DNA from: Chrysochromulina tobinii
Lineage: Eukaryota; Haptophyta; Prymnesiales; Chrysochromulinaceae
Assembly: GCA_001275005.1 (NCBI GenBank)
Contig: JWZX01002970.1
Coordinates: forward strand, 1-20,250
Direction: 5' to 3'
Length of the DNA: 20,250 nucleotides
This document shows, in pieces, positions 1 to 7,525 of this stretch (its first letter is position 1; every line of letters starts with the position of its first letter). Below the pieces are notes generated by a model. That model made no database searches and was not told the origin of the DNA. It was given only the letters and a program-made list of their open reading frames with translations. Made by a program: the position numbers and the translations under genes.

Positions 1-138
1 AGAGGGCGGCGGCGGCGAAGGCGGCGGCGATGGAGGCGGGCTCGGAGGTGGCGGGAAAGGTGGCGGCGATGGAGGCGGGATCGGCGGCGGTGGAGATGGC
101 GGCGGCGGCGACGGCCGAGGCGGCTTAGGCGGCGACGG
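1..138 (-). repeat. Low-complexity Pro/Ser-coding tract
   Basis: The plus strand is a run of GGC/GGA/GAT-type triplets; on the minus strand it reads as an extended Pro/Ser tract with occasional Lys, Arg, Ile and Phe. It directly follows the Cys-rich module in the same frame, which supports it being coding. Confidence 0.7.
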
Positions 139-594
139 CGGCGGCCTGCATCTTGCACCGCAGTCGGCACAATCGGACCCTAAGGCACATGAGTCGTAGG
201 AGGCCGTCGGGCCTCCGTCGTCGCAGAGGTTGTCACGGGCATATTGACACGTATTGGCGCACCGGCACCCGTTCGCGTCCGTCGACTGTGTGCGTCGAGC
301 CACGGCTTTCCTGAGAGTCGGGCTACTTGATGATGATGCAGGTGGCGGCAGCGCTGGCTCGAGAGGTGGTGGTCTCAACACCACTGGCGATGCGAGCACG
401 ACAGGACAGAAGAGTGCCAGCGCAGTTATGCCATTTGTCACGACGAGGAAGAGAAGGCGGGCAAGCCGAGTCGTGGACTCGGAACAGCCCGATCTGCGAC
501 TGGGCTGGATCCCGACGTTCACTGCGGCATGGACGTATCGAGTGGAGGGTGCTTGCATGGACGTCGAGGCCGGCCGGCCGGGGGTCGCGGCCAT
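1..594 (-). CDS. Cys-rich (LNR-like) and Pro/Ser-rich secreted or membrane-anchored protein, 3' end beyond window
   Basis: On the minus strand an open frame runs from about 717 to base 1 with no stop, so the C-terminus lies outside the window. In-frame ATG codons are at 702, 594 and 558; I list 594, but a spliced N-terminus is possible. Seen: a basic n-region followed by a long hydrophobic stretch (about residues 44-69 from 594, nt 465-388), which fits a signal peptide or signal anchor. Next comes a linker, then eight cysteines at nt 261-139 with spacing C-x-C-x3-C-x7-C-x11-C-x5-C-x2-C-x3-C, including CDDGG and DCADCG. From nt 138 to the edge it is almost purely Pro/Ser (PPPSPPP type). I remember this Cys module next to Pro/Ser linkers in haptophyte and prasinophyte predicted proteins; it resembles Lin12/Notch repeats. 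Such Pro/Ser stretches are typical of hydroxyproline-rich cell-surface proteins. The function is unknown. It is divergent from the channel gene. Confidence 0.62.
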   Translation of the reverse strand, partial: MAATPGRPASTSMQAPSTRYVHAAVNVGIQPSRRSGCSESTTRLARLLFLVVTNGITALALFCPVVLASPVVLRPPPLEPALPPPASSSSSPTLRKAVARRTQSTDANGCRCANTCQYARDNLCDDGGPTASYDSCALGSDCADCGARCRPPPSPPKPPRPSPPPPSPPPPIPPPSPPPFPPPPSPPPSPPPSPPPPS

Positions 595-782
595 CGCGGG
601 GTGCTTTGGAAAAAAAAAAACCTGGACGGGCACTGTTTGGAATACGGTTACAAAACGGATGCATGCAAGTTTCTTTTCTATCTGCGGAGCCAAATTGCAC
701 ATGGTCAGAGACGATGTTCAGCAGCTGCCGGAAGCTAGAGTCTGAGGAAAGCACTGCTTCGCCACCGGAGCGGTGCAAGCCC
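595..782. promoter_or_regulatory. Probable divergent promoter and 5' leader region
   Basis: This short interval lies between the minus-strand Cys-rich gene and the plus-strand channel gene. It contains a run of ten A at 610-619. The plus-strand frame of the channel is open through here, but the residues it would encode are antisense to the Cys-rich gene and look unlike protein, so I treat the stretch as regulatory or leader sequence. No clear TATA element is seen. Confidence 0.35.
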
Positions 783-3700
783 ATGCGCAGGCCGGCCGTG
801 GAGCGGTACGAAACGTTCAACTTCAAGAGCATCGACGACCTGCGCAAAGTGGGCTTCACGCGTGCTCAAGCCGAGGGCGTGATCATTTCGCGCAATCAGA
901 CGTCGACCCGCTCAACGAAGTCATCCGCGCTCAAGACAGAGGCATACGAGGCAACCGACCTACGAGATGCTGGCTTCACGCCGGACCAGCTGCGCGCGGC
1001 GGGCTTTGGCGTCGATGTAGTTGTCGAGGCAGGCTTCGAGCCCGCGGTGCTCGCAGGTTCGATGGACCCGACATCGATAGAGATCCTATCGAAGGCGGGG
1101 TATACGGCAGCCGAGCTCATCGGGACGGGCTTCACGCCCAAGCAGCTGCGCGCGGCCGGCTACACCATCGACACGCTGCGCCGGGAGGCGAAACTAAGCG
1201 TGACCGAACTGCGCGTCGCAGGCTTCATAGCGGCCCAGCTCAAGGATGCGGGCTTCAGCGGACGCGACCTCAAGGAGGCGGGTTACAGCCTGGCCGCCAT
1301 GCGTAAGGCCGGCTTCACCGCCGCACAGCTCGGCAAGAGGTCGGGCTTCACTCTGGAAGAGCTCAAGGAGGCTGGCTACATGGCGGTCGACCTGCGTCCA
1401 GCGGGCTTCTCTCCGCAGACGCTGCTCAGTGTGGGCTTCAGCCAGATCGAGGTGGGCAAGGCGGGCTTCACGCACTCGGAGCTCGAGGGCAAGCCTACGG
1501 AAGCCACCAAGCAACCCGTGGATGTGCTCGCTGCAGCGCGCAAGCTCCGCCAGCAACATCAGCAGTACGGCTCGTCGCGCCGGCAGTACGGCGACGGCAG
1601 CGCGGCCCCGTCTGCGCTGCCTGGCGCCGACGAGCCGCTGCCCGACCTGGGTGGACTGCTGCAACGGCCAGCCGCAACAGCGGTGATCGGGCCCAGTGGG
1701 CGAGTGTACCGCGGCGCCTCGCTGCTGCCGTGCCTGCGGCCCGGCACTGAGCCCCGTCGTACGGCCATCTTTCTCGTCGAGTCGAGTCTCTTTGAGCCGA
1801 TGGTGCTGACGGCGATCCTGCTCAACGTGCTCACCATGGCATGGGAGTCGCCACTCGACCCGCCGGGCACGCCCAAGGCCGCGCTGCTCGCGCTATGTGA
1901 GAGCACGTTCCTCGGCGTGTATACTGTCGAGCTGCTCGTCAAGGTGCTCGCGTTCGGTTTTCTGACATCCGAGGGCGCGTATCTCCGCGACCCGTGGTGC
2001 CAGCTCGACTTTGCAGTCGTTTCGCTCGCGTGGGTTCCCATCCTCTTCCCCAACAATACGCTACCAAACCTCTCCGTCGTGCGCTCCGTGCGCGCGCTGC
2101 GGCCACTACGCACGTTACGCTTCGTTCCGGGAATGCCGGTGCTCGTGCGCACCATCCTCGACGCGATCCCGAAGATGGCCAACGTGGGGCTGCTCTGCGC
2201 TTTCTTACTGCTCGTCTTCGGCATCTTCGGCATGCAAGTGTACCACGGACAGCTCCACTACCGGTGCGCGCTTCCTGGCTACGCCGCCACACTCGACCCG
2301 GTGACGGGCCGCTCGAGCCTGCTGCCTGAGGCCCAGCGGAACTACGACACGGAGGTGCCGTGCAGCCTCGCCGACGTCGCGAGTTGCGCGGGGGTCCACG
2401 AGGACGGCGAGACGGCGTGCGCATACTTCAGCGCGAACCCGGGCGGAGGCCTGCTCTCCTTCGACAACTTTGGCGAGGCGTGCGTCGTGATGCTGATGGC
2501 ATTCACCTTCGATGATTGGGCGACACCCATGTACCTCCTGATGAAGTCGGGAGAGCCGCTAGCATGGATCTACTTTGTGCTTGTGGTGGTACTCGGAGGC
2601 TTCTTTGTGTCGAACTTGTTCCTCGCCGTCATCTTTGACGCCTTCGTCGCCGAGAAGGTCGCTGACGAAGTCGTCGACGAAGTCGCCGCACGAACCGTCG
2701 GTGGAGGTACGGGTAACGCCGCCGTCGCCCCGGACCTGACCGACATGATCGATGACCCGGCGCCAGAAAACCACTTGCTGCGAGCCCCACCGAAGCGCCC
2801 GCAGCGACTCGGCGCCATCCCCGAGGAGAACCGCCCGAACGTGAAACTGCTTGCTCCGGGGATGGTGCACTCGGACTCGTTGTTCGAGGAGCCTCCGTTC
2901 AGGAATCAACTGCGGATGCACTCGACACGCGCCGAGCTGCTCAGGGATCGGCTGGTACTGGCGGCAAGCGACTCGGACCGTCGCTCCGAGGCCGTGCACC
3001 TTCTCGAGCTCCGGCTCGTCGACACAGGGCGGAGGGAGCCATGGTCACATCTGCTGTGCAGCTGCGCACGCTTCAAGTGTTGTCGCCCTGAGGGCGAGAG
3101 CGAGGGCGCAGGCTGCTCACTTGAGGCCCTGGCCACGTCGAGCGCTCTCGCGAGCTTCTCGACGGCCCTCGTCCTCGTCGATATGCTCATCATGTGCCTG
3201 CCGTACGAAGGCATGCCGCCTAGCTACGCCGAGGCGCTCGAGCTCGCCTGCACGGCCATCACAGGGCTCTTTGTGCTCGAGATGGCGCTCAAGCTCTGCG
3301 GGCTCGGCTGCCTCGGCTACTGGTCGGACAACTGGAATGTTCTCGATGGGTTGATTGTGATCGAGTCGGTCGTTGACGTGCTGCTGACGGACTTTTTCAT
3401 TGTCTTCGGTGACGGCACTGACGTGCCCAAGCTCTCGTTCCTGCGCGTGCTGCGGATGCTGCGGGTGGTGCGCGTGCTGAAGCTGATGCGCAGCTGGAGC
3501 GGGCTGTACAAGATCATCGTCACATTTGGGGCCGCGATCTCGCAGATCTCCAACCTGTTCGTGCTCATGTCGCTCGTGATCATCATCTTCTCCCTCATAG
3601 GCATGCAGCTTTTCGGCGGCCTGTACAATCCATCGACGGGCTACTCGAGCTTGCCGTGCCCGGGCGGCGTGTGTCCCGACCCTGAGCTCCAGGAGCTGCC

Positions 3701-6700
3701 TCACTATCACTTCGACTACTTCGCAGCGGCGCTCCAGACCGTCTTCATCCTCATGACCGGCGCGTGGGTCGACCCGATGAGTCCGGCCACGGACGTGCTC
3801 GGTCCGATAGCTTGCTTGTACTTCATCGTCGCCGTCATTATCGGGCGCTACTTGATCATGAACCTCTTTGTCGGAATCCTACTGAACTCGTTCTCGGACG
3901 TGGATGCATCCGACGAAACCGGCAAAAGCTCCTCGCCTCCCACCCCGCCCACAACCGACCGCGCGCTCCTCGTGCTCCCTGAGGACGGCTCGCCAGCGCC
4001 CACGGCGGCGCCTCAGAGCAGCCTGAGCGACTCGGCGCGGCTAACGGCTCTCTTCAAACGGCGTCGAGAGAGCTATGAGGAGTTCGAGCCCAAGCCGCCG
4101 CTCGACGCGCTTGGGCTGCAAATCCTCGAAGAGGATGGCAGCCATCTCAGTGACGAGGGATGGCCTAACGGGCACGCTCTGCTCTGCTTCGGCCCGCGCA
4201 ACCCGCTCCGTCGCACCCTCTATCGCGTGGTGCAGCACCCTCTCTTCGACAGCTTCACCATCGTGATCGTGCTCGCCTCGTCGGTTGCTCTCACGCTCGA
4301 CTCGCCGCGGCTCGAGCCGGACGAGCCACTGGCCCAGCTGCTGCACACGCTTGACTATGTGTGGATGGCCATCTTTGTCCTGGAGCTGCTCGCCAAGAGC
4401 ATCGCGTTTGGCTTCCTCAACGGCCGGCGTGCGTACCTGCGCTCTGTTTGGAACCAACTCGACGGCCTCATCGTGCTCGCATCGTTGCTCGTGATGCTCG
4501 CGGAGTCCTTCCCCGTGCTGTTGCCGCTCAAGGCGCTGCGCATATTGCGAGTGCTCCGGCCGCTCCGGATTATCTCACGCGCTCCTGCGATGAAGCTGAT
4601 CGTCACGTCCCTCGCCAAGGCACTGCCTGCCGCCTCGAATGCCTTCGGCCTCCTGCTCGCGATCCAGAGCGTCTTCGCGATTCTGGGTATGCAGCTATTC
4701 ATGGGCGATTTTGCGTCGTGCTCAGACCCCTCTATCCTAACCGCCGCCGAGTGCGTCGGTGATAGCAGCCGCCACCACCACCACCACCCCATCCCCCACA
4801 ACCACAGGCAGCTGCGCGGCGGCAGCGGCAGTAGCCAGAATCCTGGCGGGGTGCTCAGGTGGGCGAGCCCGACCCTGGGCTCCTTTGACGATTTCGGGAG
4901 CGCCATGAGGCTGTTGTATGTCATGAGCACGGGGGATAATTGGGAGGCGCCCATGTACATGATGATGGCTGCGACCGAGCCGGGCCACGCGCCCGTGCGC
5001 AATGACTACTCGCCCGCCGCCTTCTTCTCGATCCTATGGATGTTCGTTGGCTCCTTTTTTGCGCTCAACCTCTTCGTCGGCGTCATTTGCGACTCGTTCA
5101 ACAAGATCAAGCGCGAGACTAACCAATCCGCGACTATGACGCAAGAGCAGCAGCAGTGGGTGGACACGATGCGCGCCGCCGCCAAGCTCAAGCCGAGCAG
5201 CGGCGCGCGCCCGCCAGCAGGGGGCGTGCACCGGAAGATCTTTGACATGGTTCAGTCACCACCGTGGGAAGCGGGGATCACCATCGTGATCCTCGCCAAC
5301 GTCTCGCTCATGGCTTGCGACTACTGGGACATGGACACGCAGCCCGAGGTGCTCGCCGCCTTCAACGCGACGCTCCGTGGCTTTGGGTACATCTACTACG
5401 CCGAGGCATGCATCAAACTGCTCGCACTTGGGCCCGCGGGCTACTTTGGCGACGGTTGGTGCCGCTTCGACTTCTTCCTCGTCTGCGCGTCCCTCATCGA
5501 AGAGTTCGCGTCCGGCATCTTCGAGGGGCCCATGCCGCCGTTTGTGCTGCGCTTCCTGCGACTGCTGCGCATCCTGCGCATCCTGCGGCTGCTCAGGGGG
5601 GCGCGCGAGCTGCGCGATCTCGTCATGACGATGGTACTCTCTGTCCCGGCGCTGATCAACGTGAGCTCGCTCCTCGCGCTCGTCGTCTTCATGTACGCGG
5701 TGCTTGGCGTCTTCCTCTTCACCTTCCTCGCGCCGCAGCAGAACATCAACGAGGAGCGCAACTTTGTCAACCTGCGCTCGACGAGCCTGCTGCTCTTCCA
5801 GGTGCTCACGGGCGACGCGTGGTCAGGCCTCATGACCGACGCAATGCTCGACGAGGCGAGCGGCCTGTGCGAGCCGGCCCGGTCTGCCGGCAACGGCTAC
5901 GGCACGTGTGGCGGCACAGTGTCCATCCCCTACTTTATCTCGTTCATGTTCCTTGGATCATTCGTCTTCCTCAACCTGATCGTCGCCGTGATCCTGGAGA
6001 ACTTCTCGACCCTCAGCTCTCAGCGCGCCGACCTCGTCGCGCCCGGCGACATCGACAACTTCAAAGAGGCTTGGACGATCCTCGACCCGGACGCGGACAA
6101 CTTCATTCCTTCGAAGGACCTGCTGTCCCTCGTGCTCGCGCTCCCGCCGCCGCTCGGCCTCAAGGGCACGCCACGCGCCACCGAAGCGCATGCGAAGCGC
6201 ATGTGCCTGAAGCTCAACGTGGCGCAGTCGCAGGGCCATGTGTCGTTCCACGACGTGCTCCACGCGCTCGTCAAGTACTCGTACCAGGCGGCGCCGGGGG
6301 TGCTCGACGCCGAAAACCTCGAGAGCCTGCACAACAAGGTGTATGACGAGGGTGTGGAGCAGCCAGGCTCGCCCGAGCTCCCGCAGAGCAAGACGAGAGC
6401 GGCGCTACTGTCCGAGGCCGCGCTCAACCCCAAGCTGAAGCGTCGAATGAATGTCGACGAGCGCCTCAAGCTCGAGGCGGAGGAGTTTGCGCTCGACTTG
6501 CCCTCGGCTCGGCGCGTGTTTGCCATGTCGATCATTGCCTCACACGCTATTCGCTGGGTGCGCCGACATGAGCAAAAGCGGCGTGCGAAGGCGACACTTC
6601 TGGCCAAGGCGGATCCAAAGCGCCAGCCGCAGACCCCTCCAAGGACTCCAACGCGCGGCCGCGAGCGCACGCGACATCCGTCTGCCTCGGCTCGTGAGAG

Positions 6701-6788
6701 TACAGCGAAGCCTCCTCTGCCGACGAAGCTCGCCGCCCTCGCCGGGACGAGCCGCCCTGCACTCCTTCAGTACACAGGGCCCCGGTGA
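783..6788 (+). CDS. Four-domain voltage-gated cation channel (CaV/NaV superfamily) with N-terminal AGF repeats
   Basis: Pore-forming alpha subunit, 2001 residues from the ATG at 783, for voltage-gated Ca2+ or Na+ entry. The frame is open upstream (other ATGs at 714 and 327), but that part overlaps the minus-strand Cys-rich gene. Residues 19-236 are about ten-residue AGF/AGY repeats. Four six-helix domains follow at about 333-620, 786-1040, 1150-1445 and 1488-1744. The S4 segments carry charges every third residue: R434-R446, R888-R903, K1250-R1262, R1590-R1608. Pore loops read TFDDW (D577), TGAW (A994), TGDNW (D1385) and TGDAW (D1678), so the filter ring is D/A/D/D, not the animal CaV EEEE or NaV DEKA. 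The III-IV linker has MTQEQ (1452-1456), resembling the NaV linker MTEEQ. The tail has an EF-hand loop (D1768, D1770, D1772, D1779) and an IQ-like basic helix near 1910-1935. The family is certain; ion selectivity is not. Confidence 0.95.
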   Translation: MRRPAVERYETFNFKSIDDLRKVGFTRAQAEGVIISRNQTSTRSTKSSALKTEAYEATDLRDAGFTPDQLRAAGFGVDVVVEAGFEPAVLAGSMDPTSIEILSKAGYTAAELIGTGFTPKQLRAAGYTIDTLRREAKLSVTELRVAGFIAAQLKDAGFSGRDLKEAGYSLAAMRKAGFTAAQLGKRSGFTLEELKEAGYMAVDLRPAGFSPQTLLSVGFSQIEVGKAGFTHSELEGKPTEATKQPVDVLAAARKLRQQHQQYGSSRRQYGDGSAAPSALPGADEPLPDLGGLLQRPAATAVIGPSGRVYRGASLLPCLRPGTEPRRTAIFLVESSLFEPMVLTAILLNVLTMAWESPLDPPGTPKAALLALCESTFLGVYTVELLVKVLAFGFLTSEGAYLRDPWCQLDFAVVSLAWVPILFPNNTLPNLSVVRSVRALRPLRTLRFVPGMPVLVRTILDAIPKMANVGLLCAFLLLVFGIFGMQVYHGQLHYRCALPGYAATLDPVTGRSSLLPEAQRNYDTEVPCSLADVASCAGVHEDGETACAYFSANPGGGLLSFDNFGEACVVMLMAFTFDDWATPMYLLMKSGEPLAWIYFVLVVVLGGFFVSNLFLAVIFDAFVAEKVADEVVDEVAARTVGGGTGNAAVAPDLTDMIDDPAPENHLLRAPPKRPQRLGAIPEENRPNVKLLAPGMVHSDSLFEEPPFRNQLRMHSTRAELLRDRLVLAASDSDRRSEAVHLLELRLVDTGRREPWSHLLCSCARFKCCRPEGESEGAGCSLEALATSSALASFSTALVLVDMLIMCLPYEGMPPSYAEALELACTAITGLFVLEMALKLCGLGCLGYWSDNWNVLDGLIVIESVVDVLLTDFFIVFGDGTDVPKLSFLRVLRMLRVVRVLKLMRSWSGLYKIIVTFGAAISQISNLFVLMSLVIIIFSLIGMQLFGGLYNPSTGYSSLPCPGGVCPDPELQELPHYHFDYFAAALQTVFILMTGAWVDPMSPATDVLGPIACLYFIVAVIIGRYLIMNLFVGILLNSFSDVDASDETGKSSSPPTPPTTDRALLVLPEDGSPAPTAAPQSSLSDSARLTALFKRRRESYEEFEPKPPLDALGLQILEEDGSHLSDEGWPNGHALLCFGPRNPLRRTLYRVVQHPLFDSFTIVIVLASSVALTLDSPRLEPDEPLAQLLHTLDYVWMAIFVLELLAKSIAFGFLNGRRAYLRSVWNQLDGLIVLASLLVMLAESFPVLLPLKALRILRVLRPLRIISRAPAMKLIVTSLAKALPAASNAFGLLLAIQSVFAILGMQLFMGDFASCSDPSILTAAECVGDSSRHHHHHPIPHNHRQLRGGSGSSQNPGGVLRWASPTLGSFDDFGSAMRLLYVMSTGDNWEAPMYMMMAATEPGHAPVRNDYSPAAFFSILWMFVGSFFALNLFVGVICDSFNKIKRETNQSATMTQEQQQWVDTMRAAAKLKPSSGARPPAGGVHRKIFDMVQSPPWEAGITIVILANVSLMACDYWDMDTQPEVLAAFNATLRGFGYIYYAEACIKLLALGPAGYFGDGWCRFDFFLVCASLIEEFASGIFEGPMPPFVLRFLRLLRILRILRLLRGARELRDLVMTMVLSVPALINVSSLLALVVFMYAVLGVFLFTFLAPQQNINEERNFVNLRSTSLLLFQVLTGDAWSGLMTDAMLDEASGLCEPARSAGNGYGTCGGTVSIPYFISFMFLGSFVFLNLIVAVILENFSTLSSQRADLVAPGDIDNFKEAWTILDPDADNFIPSKDLLSLVLALPPPLGLKGTPRATEAHAKRMCLKLNVAQSQGHVSFHDVLHALVKYSYQAAPGVLDAENLESLHNKVYDEGVEQPGSPELPQSKTRAALLSEAALNPKLKRRMNVDERLKLEAEEFALDLPSARRVFAMSIIASHAIRWVRRHEQKRRAKATLLAKADPKRQPQTPPRTPTRGRERTRHPSASARESTAKPPLPTKLAALAGTSRPALLQYTGPR
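837..1490 (+). repeat. Coding decapeptide-like AGF/AGY repeat region
   Basis: About twenty degenerate units of roughly ten residues with consensus LxxAGFTxxxLxxAGY, such as DLRDAGFTPDQLRAAGF and DLKEAGYSLAAMRKAGF, form the cytosolic N-terminus of the channel. The Gly-Phe/Tyr and Leu positions recur while the rest varies, so the repeat is old at the DNA level. I remember similar AGF repeats from algal and other protist proteins, but no function. A short solenoid or a protein-binding scaffold is inference. Confidence 0.85.
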
Positions 6789-6878
6789 CACAAACATCAC
6801 CGAGCTCACACAATCGACTCACACAACACCCGCATGCTAACACATACAATCCGCGCGCTTATAACCCGGCACGTTACT

Positions 6879-6900
6879 GGCATGTGTAATCTCACATGCC
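6879..6900. repeat. Inverted repeat, 8-bp arms with 6-nt loop
   Basis: GGCATGTG-taatct-CACATGCC has perfect arms, 90-112 bases after the channel stop codon. In RNA it would form a small hairpin in the 3' UTR; as DNA it could be a palindromic protein site. Its role is unknown. Confidence 0.6.
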
Positions 6901-7309
6901 TATGTTACACTCTCGTCTGGAACGTGCATGTAAACGGTGTCGGCGCCGCGATCGCATGTATGGCACATGAGCAATGACTCGTTTTCCCTGTGCCGGCTGT
7001 CGTGTGTATCGCGTCTCGTGCCTCACACGTGTGTAAGCGGTTGCTTTCCTTTCTCAACCCGCTCTCTCAGCAGAGCACTCCCCTCCACGGGCCCAAAACA
7101 GGCCACCTAGGCACCTTCGCATAAGGCAACGACCCAACGTGTCCGGTCGCTGGCGCCTGCCCGGACCTTTTATCCTGCACTCAATCCGTCGCAAATCTCA
7201 ATTCTGGGGCGCCGGCCCACTCTTGGTCTTGCGGAGTCTGTCCGTTACTTATCGGTTCGAGTGATGGGGATGTGCTTGTCGTGAGTTTTGTTCAGGGCGG
7301 GGGCTCAAA

Positions 7310-7408
7310 ATGACCGTGAGTTGTGTGAGCTGTGGAAGTATACCTCTCGCAACATACATCGCGGCCGGGCGATGCGAACACCGCCCCACCAAGAACTGCA
7401 GGCGATGA
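7310..7408 (+). other. Possible upstream ORF (32 codons) before the PqiA-like gene
   Basis: An ATG in an A-rich context (tcaaaATGacc) opens a 32-residue frame that ends with TGA at 7406-7408, 117 bases before the ATG at 7526. The peptide has five cysteines, two of them as CVSC. It could be a translational-control uORF if the transcript starts upstream, or chance. No splice signal was established that would join it to the main frame. Confidence 0.2.
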
Positions 7409-7525
7409 CAAACCGGCGACGGCGACGGCAAGCGCAGGCCGTCCGTCGCCACAACGACAACCATAAGTTCCCGGGCCGTCCTGAACTTCTAACTTATCGG
7501 CGAAGCCGAAACTTGGGCCCCGAAC

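Larger units (their letters stand above)
6789..7525. other. Intergenic region: channel 3' UTR and PqiA-like gene 5' region
   Basis: There are 737 bases between two same-strand genes. The only structured elements I see are a perfect inverted repeat at 6879-6900 and a short upstream reading frame at 7310-7408. An AT-containing motif (ccttttatcc, about 7167-7176) is a weak TATA-like candidate. No tRNA or other RNA gene and no long coding frame is convincing. Confidence 0.5.

Noticed and set aside
327-782. N-terminal extension of the channel from ATG 327
   Set aside because: It is antisense to the Cys-rich minus-strand gene, is rich in Arg, Ser and Trp, and lacks the repeat character that begins after 783. 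An ATG at 714 remains possible.
323-859. 178-codon minus-strand frame
   Set aside because: The neighbouring minus-strand frame carries the Cys-rich module and the signal-like stretch; this one is its shadow.
5264-6346. 360-codon plus-strand frame inside the channel
   Set aside because: It overlaps domain IV in another frame, is His/Arg/Ala-rich and has no motif; a typical high-GC shadow.
7248-7272. tRNA T-loop-like GGTTCGAGT
   Set aside because: The five bases on either side do not pair and no acceptor or anticodon stem is found around it.
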